NCBI GenBank assembly: GCA_036564245.1
Contig: DATCKU010000054.1
Coordinates: 143,613 to 207,612, forward strand
Direction of reading: 5' to 3'
DNA from: Thermasporomyces sp036564245
GTDB lineage: Bacteria; Actinomycetota; Actinomycetes; Propionibacteriales; Actinopolymorphaceae
Length of the DNA: 64,000 nt
The notes below the pieces were generated by a model. That model was not told where the DNA came from. It searched no databases and saw only the letters and a program-made list of their open reading frames with translations. The first letter of the stretch is position 1; the number at the start of each line of letters is the position of its first letter. Both the position numbers and the translations under genes were made by a program. This document shows positions 52,562 through 61,509 of this stretch, in pieces.

Positions 52562-53209
52562 GTGTCAGAGAAAACTGGTGGCTCGACGACGCCCTGGAGC
52601 CCGGACACACCCGCAGCTGAGGGGCGACCTGCGCGCACGCGGCGGCGACGCTCGGACGCGGAGCGGAGTGCTGCCCTCGTGCTCGAGGCGGCGGTGCGGG
52701 TGCTGGGTCAGCGACCGGACGCCAGCGTCGAGGAGGTGGCGACGGCCGCCGGCGTCACTCGGCAGACGGTGTACGCCCACTACCCGTCTCGGCGGGCGCT
52801 GCTGGACGCCGTCATGCGCAAGATCGCCGACGACTTCGTGGCCGAGCTGGCGGACGTGGCTGCCGCGAGCACGTCGGCGACGGCGGGACTCCTGCGATGG
52901 CTCGACACGAGCTGGCAGATCCTCGAGCGTTACCCGTTGCTGACTCACCCGTCGGTCGCGGTGACGAGCCCGGAAGAGTCGTACGACAACCACCGTCCGA
53001 TCATCGAGCAGCTGCGCCAGCTGATCCGCAAGGGTCAGAGCTCGGGCGAGTTCGACCGCGACGTCTCCGAGGAGTGGTTGATCGCCGCCACCATCGCCCT
53101 CGGGCACGCCGCAGGTGAGGAGGTGGCGGCGGGACGACTGGCGTCAGAGGACGCAGGAGCGGCGTTGAGGCGGAGCGTCCTTCGCCTGTACGGAGCGTCG
53201 GAAGGTTAG
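52562..53209 (+). CDS. TetR-family transcriptional regulator
   Basis: A 215-residue regulator. After a basic leader (RPARTRRRRSDAERSAALVL), the HTH reads VEEVATAAGVTRQTVYAHYPSRRALLDAV (about residues 55-83), followed by an all-helical ligand domain of normal length. GTG 52562 is chosen because the protein then has typical length; the start codon lies inside a short TGACA/TGTCA inverted repeat, suggesting that the protein blocks its own start region. The main operator is probably the 23-bp palindrome shared with the divergent SnoaL-like gene. Confidence 0.88.
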   Translation: MSEKTGGSTTPWSPDTPAAEGRPARTRRRRSDAERSAALVLEAAVRVLGQRPDASVEEVATAAGVTRQTVYAHYPSRRALLDAVMRKIADDFVAELADVAAASTSATAGLLRWLDTSWQILERYPLLTHPSVAVTSPEESYDNHRPIIEQLRQLIRKGQSSGEFDRDVSEEWLIAATIALGHAAGEEVAAGRLASEDAGAALRRSVLRLYGASEG

Positions 53210-53216
53210 GCAGCGA

Positions 53217-53549
53217 TCACGCGGCCATGAGGACCGGGCCGCGCGGCGCACCGGTCCGGATGGAACGGGAGTCGATCGTCAGCACGCGGTGGGTTCGCGC
53301 GACAAGATCCGCGAGCCGGATTCCCAGCGCACCGCACACCGCCTCGAGGATCTCCGAGGACGCCTCCTTGCGACCGCGCTCGATCTCGGACAGGTACTGC
53401 ATCGAGATGCCGGCGCCCTCCGCGACGTCGGCGAGGGTGCGTCGTTGCCTGGTGCGTACGTCGCGCAGCGCGCTGCCGATGGCCTCCCGCAGCGGCGGCT
53501 CGCGTCGCGGCATGCCGGGCCGCAGGGGTACGACGTTGTCCGAGCTCAC
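53217..53549 (-). CDS. XRE-family regulator, ClgR/PopR-like, with C-terminal Ala-Ala
   Basis: A 110-residue DNA-binding protein. The XRE helix-turn-helix is LREAIGSALRDVRTRQRRTL, then ADVAEGAGISMQYLSEIERG (about residues 20-60). The length, the SMQYLSEIERGRKEASSE recognition helix and an ending in LMAA match the ClgR/PopR activators of clp genes, whose C-terminal Ala-Ala is a degron for ClpP. GTG 53549 is chosen for GAGGAGG upstream; codons further upstream are not family-like. It lies about 1.2 kb from the clpP pair, which has a ClgR-type box. Naming it clgR or popR would go beyond the evidence. Confidence 0.8.
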   Translation of the reverse strand: MSSDNVVPLRPGMPRREPPLREAIGSALRDVRTRQRRTLADVAEGAGISMQYLSEIERGRKEASSEILEAVCGALGIRLADLVARTHRVLTIDSRSIRTGAPRGPVLMAA

Positions 53550-53771
53550 TCGTGACCTCCTCGAACGGTCTTGCCAGCGTATCCGAACGATCAGAACTCG
53601 GGTGGACGGTTCCCTACGATCTGCCGTTACTCGGTTAGCTGAATCGGGTCGCTCGCAGTCGGCCGCCGCTTGCGGAGGCGCCGGGTACGCCTGTGATCGA
53701 GCCCTGCAGCGGGGTTCGGCTCGGCGTAGGCTCCAGCTAAGCGCCGCAGCACAGATCTCCGGGAGTAGGCC

Positions 53772-55211
53772 ATGACACCGTGGAGCTGTGACACGTTCGT
53801 CACGCTGCCTGACGCAACGCGTGACGGGATCACGTTGTTGGGGAAGAACAGCGACCGCCCGGTCTTCGACGCCCAGCCCCTGCGCTTCCATCCGCGTCGC
53901 ACATCTTCGCCCGGAGCCCGAATCTCACTGGCGTACGTCGAGATCCCCGACGTTCCGGAGTCGTATGCGCACCTCGGAAGCTCGCCGTACTGGTGCTGGG
54001 GTCACGAGGTCGGACTCTCGGAGTGGGGCGTCGCGATCGGCAACGAGGCACTGTTCACGCGTGATCTGGCGGCAAACGTCGCGGCCGTTCGACGCGGCGA
54101 GCATGTCAGCGAAGGTGTGCTCGGCATGGAGCTCGTCCGGCTCGGCCTCGAGCGCTCGCGCACTGCTGCCGAGGCTGTCGAGGTGATGACCGAGGTGGTC
54201 GAGCGCTACGGCCAATGGGGATCCGGGGTGCCGGGTGACCCGATCATCGATGGTGCCTACGACAATTCGTACCTCATCGCTGACGCCCACGAAGCCTGGG
54301 TTCTCGAGACCTCCGGCCGGCAGTGGGTAGCGAAACGGATCGACCACGGCACGTGGGCTGTCTCCAACCAGCCGACGATTCGCCGCGATTGGGACGCGGC
54401 GAGTGCCGACCTCGTCCAGCATGCCGTGCGCAACGGATGGTGGCCGAAGGACCCGGCCAGTTTCGACTTCGCGCGTGCCTACACCGACCCGCAGAAGCCG
54501 TTGCAGGCCTCGCACATCCGGTTGAGCCGTGCGCGTCACCTGCTTCGCGAGGCTACGAAGGACGGTGCCGGCGTGACCGTGCCGTCGGCGATGCGAATTC
54601 TGCGCGACCACTACGAAGACACATTCCTCGAGGGGCCGTACTTCAGCGCTGCCCTGCCTGACTTCCTGACGTTGTGCATGCATTCCCATCCCGCCGGGTT
54701 CACCTGGGGCAACACCGCGAGCTCCAGTGTGAGCGTGCTACCCGAAGCGGGCGAAGGGTTGCCGCACATGTGGTGGACGGCCTTGACCCCGTGCACCGGC
54801 CTCTACATTCCGGTCTTCGTCGACGCACTGACGGTGCCAACGCCTTTGACGATTGCTGGATCGGTCGGTGAGCCGCTGGCGAGATCCGGTAACCGGCCAC
54901 GACCCGAGCACGTCTCGCAGGACAGCTATGCCGAGGATTCGTACTGGTGGCGAATGTATCGGCTGCTCGAGACCATCAAGGGCGGCGAGCTTGGATGGGA
55001 CTTCGAGGAGCGGCGGGCGATCGCTCGGGAGGTGTTCGATCCGCTCGAGGCTCGATGGGTCGCGGAGCTACCCGACGTCGAGAAGCGCGCCATGGCTCTG
55101 CGAGACCGGGGAGAAGCAGCGCAAGCCGCCCACGAGCTCGCGACCTTCACCGAGGAATGCGTGCGTCAGGCGGTGGAGGCAGTCGGCACCCTGCTCGAGC
55201 GGTTCGAGTAG
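53772..55211 (+). CDS. Secernin-like C69-family protein
   Basis: A 479-residue Ntn-hydrolase-superfamily protein. Cys6 in WSCDTFV, near the N-terminus, is the expected nucleophile, followed by LLGKNSDRP. PYWCWGHEVGLSEWGVAIGNEALF, DNSYLIADAHEAWVLET and WAVSNQPTI are the usual secernin landmarks. C69 members are dipeptidases or amidohydrolases; whether the first residues are removed to free Cys6 is unknown. The length is normal for secernins. A GGGAGTAGGCC sequence precedes ATG 53772. It diverges from the ClgR-like gene. Confidence 0.85.
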   Translation: MTPWSCDTFVTLPDATRDGITLLGKNSDRPVFDAQPLRFHPRRTSSPGARISLAYVEIPDVPESYAHLGSSPYWCWGHEVGLSEWGVAIGNEALFTRDLAANVAAVRRGEHVSEGVLGMELVRLGLERSRTAAEAVEVMTEVVERYGQWGSGVPGDPIIDGAYDNSYLIADAHEAWVLETSGRQWVAKRIDHGTWAVSNQPTIRRDWDAASADLVQHAVRNGWWPKDPASFDFARAYTDPQKPLQASHIRLSRARHLLREATKDGAGVTVPSAMRILRDHYEDTFLEGPYFSAALPDFLTLCMHSHPAGFTWGNTASSSVSVLPEAGEGLPHMWWTALTPCTGLYIPVFVDALTVPTPLTIAGSVGEPLARSGNRPRPEHVSQDSYAEDSYWWRMYRLLETIKGGELGWDFEERRAIAREVFDPLEARWVAELPDVEKRAMALRDRGEAAQAAHELATFTEECVRQAVEAVGTLLERFE

Positions 55212-55234
55212 CGGTCGCCTCGGACCAGCTGGCG

Positions 55235-55723
55235 TCACAGCGACACGTCGGCGTTCATCTTCGAGAACAACATGTCGGCCAGCTGACGAGTGTCGTCGAA
55301 CATCTCGGCGCGCGGCATGTCGTCTGCGGAGTACCAGAAAAGCTGATCCTCTGGTTCGCCGGTCGGGTCTGGGCTCGTGGCGACGGCGAGGTACACGTGG
55401 TCGACGTGCACGTGTGGCTGTTGCAGGCCGCGGTCGCCTGGTAATGGCTGCTCGAAGATCCACCACGGTGCCATGACCTGTGCGCGAGGGAAGGTGGTCG
55501 GCAACGGCACGCCAGCAGGTGGGACGAGCTCGATCGTGAGCCCGGTTTCCTCAGCTACTTCGCGAACAGCAGCCTCGGCCGGATTCTCGTACGACTCGAC
55601 GTGACCGCCTGGAATCACCATGCGACCGAACCGGGGATGCTTGATCAGGGCGGTTCGCCAGACACCGTCCGGGAACCGGTGGAAGACGAAGGTGCTGGCA
55701 GTGGCGTGCTTGATGGTCGGCAC
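55235..55723 (-). CDS. Nudix hydrolase
   Basis: A 162-residue Nudix protein. The Nudix box runs GHVESYENPAEAAVREVAEE then TGL (about residues 40-62), which matches GX5EX7REUXEEXGU including the Mg-binding REVAEE. The rest is a standard alpha/beta sandwich. The substrate (nucleoside diphosphate derivative) is undetermined. It converges with the secernin gene, 23 bp between stops. Confidence 0.9.
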   Translation of the reverse strand: MPTIKHATASTFVFHRFPDGVWRTALIKHPRFGRMVIPGGHVESYENPAEAAVREVAEETGLTIELVPPAGVPLPTTFPRAQVMAPWWIFEQPLPGDRGLQQPHVHVDHVYLAVATSPDPTGEPEDQLFWYSADDMPRAEMFDDTRQLADMLFSKMNADVSL

Positions 55724-55848
55724 TGATCCAGCATGACATGGCGGGGTACCATCCTCCGGTCCAACGTTGCAAAGCGCAGGCGTGTGGAGGGTCTCCTGAC
55801 CGGCAGTGGTCTATCGGAGTGTCGGGACGGCTGGCAGGATCGTGACCT

Positions 55849-56991
55849 ATGCGAGCGGGATACTTCGACGACGATCATGAAGCGTTTCGCCAGGCGTTCC
55901 GGACGTTCTGCGAACGCGAGGTCGTGCCTCGCAAGCCCGAATGGGACAAGGCGGGGATCGTCGACCGCGAGATCTGGCGTATCGCGGGGCGGCAGGGCTT
56001 CCTCGTGCCTGCAGCGGATCCGGCGTACGGAGGGCTTGGGCTCACCGATCTTCGCTATGAGCAGATCATGATCGAGGAGCTGGCCCGGGTGCACGAATCC
56101 GGGTTCGCGCTCTCGCTGCACAACGCGATCGTCGCGCCGTACCTCATCACCGCTGGGACGGAAGAGCAGAAGCGCCGATATCTCACGCGGGCGGTGAGCG
56201 GTGATGCGGTTCTCGCGATCGCCATCACCGAGCCCGAGGCCGGATCGGACGCGGCGGCCATGCGGACGAAAGCCATGGACGCCGGCGACCACTGGAGACT
56301 TGATGGTGCGAAAACCTTCATCTCCAACGGGATCTGCGCCGATCTGGTGATCGTCGCGGCGCGCACGGTCCCCGACGAGCGCCACGGCATCGGGCTCTTC
56401 CTGGTGGAGTCCGGCACACCCGGGTTCACGCGCGGCCGCAAGCTGGACAAGCTCGGTTTACGTACGCAAGACACCGCGGAGCTCTTCTTCGACGACTGCC
56501 GTATCCCGAAGGAGAACGTGCTCGGCGATCCGACACAGGGATTCGCGCTCATCGTCAAGCTTTTCGCGCAGGAGCGTTTGATCGTCGCCATGAGCGCGGT
56601 CGCCGGCGCCGAGGTGGCGTTGCAGGACACGATCGCGTACGTCACAGAGCGGCAGGCGTTCGGCCGTCCGATCGCGAAGTTCCAGGACACGCGGTTCCGG
56701 CTGGCGCAGATGCGTACCGAGATCGACGTGGCGCAGGCGTACGTCGACCGCTGCACGCTGGCCGCCGCCGACAACGCACTCGACGCCGCCTCAGCCGCCG
56801 AGGCCAAGCTCTTCGCGACGGAGATGTTGGGCCGGGTGGTCGACGACTGCGTGCAGATGCACGGCGGATACGGCTACATGTGGGAGTACCCGATCTGCCG
56901 GGCGTACGCCGATGCGCGGGTGCAGCGAATCTACGCCGGCACGTCCGAGATCATGAAGGACATCATCAGTCGGTCGATGCTGCCCGGGTGA
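55849..56991 (+). CDS. Acyl-CoA dehydrogenase
   Basis: A 380-residue flavoprotein that desaturates acyl-CoA thioesters. FAD- and substrate-binding blocks are present: AIAITEPEAGSDAAAMRTKA (about residues 124-143), DGAKTFISNGICADL, RQAFGRPIAKFQDTRFRLA and MHGGYGYMWEYPICRAY. The position of the catalytic Glu in medium/short-chain enzymes (YEGT) is Ala here (YAGTSEIM). Glu242 in AQERLIVA sits where isovaleryl-CoA and long-chain enzymes have their base, so the enzyme likely belongs to that mechanism group. It is monocistronic, and no electron-transfer flavoprotein genes are nearby. Confidence 0.93.
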   Translation: MRAGYFDDDHEAFRQAFRTFCEREVVPRKPEWDKAGIVDREIWRIAGRQGFLVPAADPAYGGLGLTDLRYEQIMIEELARVHESGFALSLHNAIVAPYLITAGTEEQKRRYLTRAVSGDAVLAIAITEPEAGSDAAAMRTKAMDAGDHWRLDGAKTFISNGICADLVIVAARTVPDERHGIGLFLVESGTPGFTRGRKLDKLGLRTQDTAELFFDDCRIPKENVLGDPTQGFALIVKLFAQERLIVAMSAVAGAEVALQDTIAYVTERQAFGRPIAKFQDTRFRLAQMRTEIDVAQAYVDRCTLAAADNALDAASAAEAKLFATEMLGRVVDDCVQMHGGYGYMWEYPICRAYADARVQRIYAGTSEIMKDIISRSMLPG

Positions 56992-57029
56992 GTGCGGTGT
57001 CTTGACCACGTGGATCGGGACACGAGCTC

Positions 57030-57470
57030 CTACTGCCCGGAGGCGTTCGGCGCTGCTTCAGGGGCGACCGAGGTGTACTGGATGGCCACCAGCTGCCATC
57101 CGCTCTCATGGCGGGTCCACACACTGAGCACGCGGAAGAGACCCGTGATGAGCTGCCCCTTGAAGAGACACTCGGAGTGCTGCAGGTCCACGCAGACGGC
57201 CGTGTCGCCGTAGACCTGGACGTCGCGTTCCAACGAGTCGAGAGCGACCTGCTCGTACACGTGCCCGCTGTGGGCGTCGATCCACTCCGGCTTGCTGATG
57301 AGAAACCCCTTCGGCCCGATCACCGTGCAGCGATCCGCCACCCGCTGCTCGAGCGTCGCGGTATCGCCGCCGAGCGCGATGAGCAGCTCGCGGTAGGCGC
57401 GATCAAGTTCGCTCGCGTCATCGGAACGGCTCGCGTTCGGGGTCTTGAAAGATGTGGTCATGGCATGCAT
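57030..57470 (-). CDS. SnoaL/DUF4440-like NTF2-fold protein
   Basis: A 146-residue NTF2-like protein. An N-terminal helical segment (SELDRAYRELLIALGGDTATL) is followed by ISKPEWIDAHSG, DVQVYGDTAVCVDLQHSE and VWTRHESGWQLVAIQYTSV, the closing strand pattern of DUF4440/SnoaL-like proteins. Function ranges from small-molecule binding to isomerase activity. ATG 57470 has AAGGAG in front. It converges with the acyl-CoA dehydrogenase gene and diverges from the LuxR gene. Confidence 0.75.
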   Translation of the reverse strand: MHAMTTSFKTPNASRSDDASELDRAYRELLIALGGDTATLEQRVADRCTVIGPKGFLISKPEWIDAHSGHVYEQVALDSLERDVQVYGDTAVCVDLQHSECLFKGQLITGLFRVLSVWTRHESGWQLVAIQYTSVAPEAAPNASGQ

Positions 57471-57675
57471 GGAGGTTCTCCTTCTTCGCTGGTTCGACGG
57501 TTTCGAGCCTCATGGAGCGGACGTCCCGAAACATCGACCACCTGGCCATCTCTGCCAGGCACCGCGACGTGCGGTCGTGCTGTCGGCGAACCTCGACCCG
57601 CCGTAGACGGGTGAGAAGCGGACGTACCACCCGTTCGGTCGAAAATCATCGACCAGCTGGCCGTTGCGCCCGGGT

Positions 57676-57687
57676 TACGATCCGCCT
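57676..57687 (+). promoter_or_regulatory. -10 element for a leaderless LuxR transcript
   Basis: TACGAT (57676-57681) is followed by exactly six bases and then GTG 57688. There is no Shine-Dalgarno, so transcription probably starts at or next to the start codon. The AAA ATPase gene at 12538 has the same -10/six-base/GTG layout. Confidence 0.55.
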
Positions 57688-60405
57688 GTGGCCCATAACC
57701 TCCCCGTGGCCTTGACGAGCTTCGTCGGTCGAGAGGCCGAGCTGGCCGAGGTTCAGCGGTTGATCAGCACGCGCCGGCTGGTGACGCTGACCGGCGTCGG
57801 TGGTGGTGGAAAGACTCGACTGGCGGTGCAGACACTTTCCCGCGTCGCCGACGCGTGGCCGGACGGGGTGTGGCTGGTCGATCTGGGCTCGGTCACCGAC
57901 CCTTCGATCGTTCCCGGACTCGTCGCCTCGAGTCTGAACGTCCTCGTCGAACCTGGCGGTGACCAGGCACAAACCCTTGCTGCCCAACTGCGTGACCATC
58001 GCCTGCTGCTCTGTCTCGATACATGTGAGCACCTCTTGGCGCCGGTCGCGGGATTCGTCGACACCGTGCTGCGCAGCTGTCCCGGTGTCTCAGTGCTCGC
58101 GACCAGCCGTTCGCCCCTTGGCGTGGAAGGCGAGACCGTCTGGCGAATCCCGCCGCTCACACCCGCCGAGAGCGTGCAGCTCTTCGCCGACCGCGCCAGC
58201 CTGGTGCAGCCGGACTTCGATCCGGACGCCGTACGCGGCGACGTGCACGCTGTCTGCTCGCGGCTCGATCACATCCCACTGGCGATCGAGCTCGCAGCTG
58301 CATGGGTGCGAGCCCTGTCTCCGGCACAGATCGCAGAAGGCCTGGACGATCGGTTCCGGCTGCTCACGGGTGGCCATCGCGGGGCGGATCCTCGTCATCG
58401 GGCGATGGTGGCGTCGATCGACTGGAGCCACGGCCTGCTCGCGCAAGACGAACGAATCCTTTTCCGCCGCCTGGCGGTGTTCTCCGGGACGTTCACCCTT
58501 GACGCGGTCGCGCCCGTGTGTGGAGACGAGGTGCTGGCACTCGACGACCAGCGGGCGCTCGAGCTGATCGGCCGCCTTCTTGATGCCTCCTTGGTCACCG
58601 TCCGCGAGGGGCGAGGCGGGCTGCGTTATCGGTTGCTGGACACGATCCGGCAGTACGCGGCGGACCACCTGCAGGCCGCTGGAGAGGTCGACGAGCTCAA
58701 CGGTCGTCACCTCGACTACTTCCTCGACCTGGCCGAGGTGGGAGCTCAAGGCTTGGAGACCGAGCAGGACGCGTGGCGGCTCGAGCTCGACGATCATCGG
58801 GACAACTTCCATGCCGCCTTGCGATGGGGTCTGGCGATGCCGACAGAGCGTGCCGAGCGAGGTCGGCGCCTCGCCGCGGCTTTGTCCCGGCAGTGGTTCA
58901 TCCGTGGGCAGGCAGCTGAAGGGCTCGAGTTTTCCAGGCACGCGATAGAACTCGCTCCGACCGACCGCTCGGCCTTGCAGGCGAGGCTCTGGGCTGGCAC
59001 GGCGATGCTCGGCATGATCAGCGGCCGGCTCGACCTGGTCGCGGAGGCCGCCGGCCGTGGTGCGGAGATCGCGCGAGAGGTCGGTGACGATGCGAGCTAC
59101 GCCCGGTGTCTCGCCGTGGCCGCGTACCCCGTCTTCTACGTCGACTTCCCCCGCTGTGAGGCGCTCGCGATCGAAGCGCAGGCTGCTGCGGAGGCTGCCG
59201 GTGACCCGTTCGCACGGGACCTCGCCGGTCTGCTGCGGGGGTACACCTTGCAGACCCGCTGCCGCGACGAGGCCGCCAGCGTGGCCAGGCGTGTGTACGA
59301 ATGCAGCTGGCCGCGGCGTGACCGGTTTTGCGCGGGATTCGCTCGAGGAATCGAGATCTTCACCACTTTGGTGACCGGTGACGTGCGCGAAGCGGCGGCC
59401 ATCGGCCGGGAGGTCGTGGAGATCGTCGCCCCACTGGGCGACCACTTCACCGTTGGCACCAACATCGTCAATGCCGCACTGGCCATCGGGATGTCAGGTG
59501 ATCTCGTCGAAGCCCGTGCCATGGTCGAGCCGATCGTCCGATCGCTCGATACCGCGAGCGAGGCCGACGTGGTGGGGTTCATGGTGCCGTACGGCTTCCT
59601 GGACTTGTGGGACGGCGATCTGGATGCCGCCGTGCGCTGGTTCGAGCGGGGCGTTCAGCGGATGGCCGGGGACGTCAGGGACTGGCAGGCCGGCCGCTGC
59701 CTCCCCGGGCTCGTGCAGGCGCTGCGCCGGCTCGGGCGTACCGATGAGGCGCTGGCGTACGCCGAGAAGGCGGTCGCCATCGAGACCGAGTTCGACGCGC
59801 CGTACGAACTGTCGAACGTCCTCGACGAGCAGGCCCGGCTGCTTCGCCACACCGATCCGGCTCGCTCCCGGCATCTCCTGCACCGGTCGCTCTCTCTGCG
59901 CTCCGCTCACGGCTTGCGTACCTGCTACGTCGACAGTCTCGACGCCCTGGCCGAGCTGGAAGCGGACGGCGGCGACCATGCCGCTGCGGTGCGCCTCCTG
60001 GCGTCCAGCACGTCCGCACGTGCGGAGATGGGTTATCCCAGACCACCCGTCGAGCTGCCGGAGCACGACAAGCTCGTCGCCCGCCTCCAGTCCAGCCTCG
60101 GGGAGGAGTTCGCCGCGATCTGGGCCGAGGGTGCCGCTCGACCGCTCGACGACGTTGTTGCTCTCGTGACCCGCGGTCGCGGGCGGCGGGGACGGCCGGA
60201 TGTGGGATGGGACAGCCTGACTCCTACCGAGATCGAGGTCGCGCGCCTGGCCGCCAAAGGGCTGTCCAACCCCGAGATCGCGAACCGCCTCTACATGAGC
60301 AGGTCGACCGTGAAGGCGCACCTGTCGCACGTCTACACCAAGTTGGGCGTCGCCAATCGCACGGAGCTCGCGACGCTCGTCAGCAGCCGGTCTGACGCGC
60401 ACTGA
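57688..60405 (+). CDS. Large LuxR-family regulator with NB-ARC-like ATPase
   Basis: A 905-residue STAND-type regulator. It starts with SFVGREAELAEVQRLI, then Walker A GVGGGGKTRLAVQTL (about residues 36-50) and a Walker B-like LLLCLDTCEHLL (about 110-121; usually LDNCEH). A long helical TPR-like middle part follows (about 330-780). A GerE/LuxR HTH closes the protein (LTPTEIEVARLAAKGLSNPE, then IANRLYMSRSTVKAHLSHVY, about 840-895). Such proteins respond to a ligand through the TPR region and activate nearby genes, plausibly the LLM gene downstream. GTG 57688 directly follows a -10 element, so a leaderless mRNA is likely. Confidence 0.88.
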   Translation: MAHNLPVALTSFVGREAELAEVQRLISTRRLVTLTGVGGGGKTRLAVQTLSRVADAWPDGVWLVDLGSVTDPSIVPGLVASSLNVLVEPGGDQAQTLAAQLRDHRLLLCLDTCEHLLAPVAGFVDTVLRSCPGVSVLATSRSPLGVEGETVWRIPPLTPAESVQLFADRASLVQPDFDPDAVRGDVHAVCSRLDHIPLAIELAAAWVRALSPAQIAEGLDDRFRLLTGGHRGADPRHRAMVASIDWSHGLLAQDERILFRRLAVFSGTFTLDAVAPVCGDEVLALDDQRALELIGRLLDASLVTVREGRGGLRYRLLDTIRQYAADHLQAAGEVDELNGRHLDYFLDLAEVGAQGLETEQDAWRLELDDHRDNFHAALRWGLAMPTERAERGRRLAAALSRQWFIRGQAAEGLEFSRHAIELAPTDRSALQARLWAGTAMLGMISGRLDLVAEAAGRGAEIAREVGDDASYARCLAVAAYPVFYVDFPRCEALAIEAQAAAEAAGDPFARDLAGLLRGYTLQTRCRDEAASVARRVYECSWPRRDRFCAGFARGIEIFTTLVTGDVREAAAIGREVVEIVAPLGDHFTVGTNIVNAALAIGMSGDLVEARAMVEPIVRSLDTASEADVVGFMVPYGFLDLWDGDLDAAVRWFERGVQRMAGDVRDWQAGRCLPGLVQALRRLGRTDEALAYAEKAVAIETEFDAPYELSNVLDEQARLLRHTDPARSRHLLHRSLSLRSAHGLRTCYVDSLDALAELEADGGDHAAAVRLLASSTSARAEMGYPRPPVELPEHDKLVARLQSSLGEEFAAIWAEGAARPLDDVVALVTRGRGRRGRPDVGWDSLTPTEIEVARLAAKGLSNPEIANRLYMSRSTVKAHLSHVYTKLGVANRTELATLVSSRSDAH

Positions 60406-60516
60406 GAACGGCCAGGTGGCCGATGTCGTGCGCTGGTCACCTTGGCGATCCTTCGTAGGTCCGGATCACACACATTCGGGCACACGAAACCGGACAAAGG
60501 GAAGGGAAACTTGTCG

Positions 60517-61380
60517 ATGCTGATCAGTCTGAGCGTCACGAACTACTCATGGCGTGCCGACAATGGCATGTGCGGCGGTCTCGCGCGGATTGCCGAGGCC
60601 GCAGACGCCGGTGGGCTCGACACGATGTGGGTTGCGGATCATCTGCTCCAGGCCGATCCGTTCGCCCCACCCGACGACACCGAGCATCTCGAGGCGTACA
60701 CCACTCTGGGCTTCCTTGCCGCATGCACCGAGCGCGTCAAGCTGGGCGCCATGGTGTCGCCCGTGACGTTCCGGGCACCGGCCCTGCTCATCAAGGCGGT
60801 GACCACGCTCGACGTCCTGTCGAACGGGCGTGCCCGGTTCGGGGTCGGTGCCGGCTACCAGCAGGACGAAGCGCGCGCTATGGATTTGCCGCTTCCGCCG
60901 ACGGCGGAGCGATTCGAGCGGCTCGAGGAGACGCTTCGACTGGCGTTACACATGTGGTCAGGGGACGAGTCGCCCTTCGAGGGGACGTACTACCGACTGG
61001 AAAGACCGCAGAACAGCCCCAACTCGATCCAGCAGCCACACCCGCCGATTCTTGTTGGCGGCGCTGGCGAGCGTCGTACCCTTCCGCTCGTCGCGCGGTA
61101 CGCCGACGCCTGCAACCTGTTCGACATCCCAGATGGAGGCAGGACGCTGCGGCACAAGCTCAGGGTGCTCGCCGACCTGTGCGAGGAGATCGGTCGCCCG
61201 TACGACAGCATCGAAAAGACCGTGAGCACTCGGCTTCTCCCCGACGAGTCGGCGGAAGCATTCGCGGAACGGGTTGCGGGTCTTGCTGAGATCGGCATCG
61301 ACCACGTCTGTGTCATCAGAAGCGGCCCCTGGACCGAGGAAGGTGTTGCCGTCCTCGCTGAAGCGGCCCGTCAGCTCTGA
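60517..61380 (+). CDS. LLM-class (luciferase-like) oxidoreductase, probably F420-dependent
   Basis: A 287-residue TIM-barrel enzyme of the bacterial luciferase family. LDTMWVADHLLQADPF near residue 35, LGAMVSPVTFRAPALLIKAVTTLD and RARFGVGAGYQQDEARAM are typical of F420-dependent LLM subgroups. IQQPHPPILVGGAGERRTLPLVARYADACNLF closes the cofactor site in two conserved blocks. The substrate is unknown. AAGGGAAGGGAAAC precedes both TTG 60511 and ATG 60517; ATG is used. It follows the large LuxR gene by 110 bp on the same strand. Confidence 0.88.
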   Translation: MLISLSVTNYSWRADNGMCGGLARIAEAADAGGLDTMWVADHLLQADPFAPPDDTEHLEAYTTLGFLAACTERVKLGAMVSPVTFRAPALLIKAVTTLDVLSNGRARFGVGAGYQQDEARAMDLPLPPTAERFERLEETLRLALHMWSGDESPFEGTYYRLERPQNSPNSIQQPHPPILVGGAGERRTLPLVARYADACNLFDIPDGGRTLRHKLRVLADLCEEIGRPYDSIEKTVSTRLLPDESAEAFAERVAGLAEIGIDHVCVIRSGPWTEEGVAVLAEAARQL

Positions 61381-61509
61381 CCGTTCGGACGCGGGTTTTG
61401 TCTTGCCCACAGCGCCCGGTGACGAGCTGCCTGGGCTGGCGATGCGGACAGCGTCGGTGGCGTTTCGAAGCCACCTCGCGAGATCGACCGGATTAGGTTG
61501 GTCTCGGAC

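Noticed and set aside
57000..57014. TTGACCACGTGG after the acyl-CoA dehydrogenase gene as another repeat copy
   Set aside because: Only about ten bases match the box and neither hairpin nor tandem unit accompanies it, so it is within chance for this base composition.
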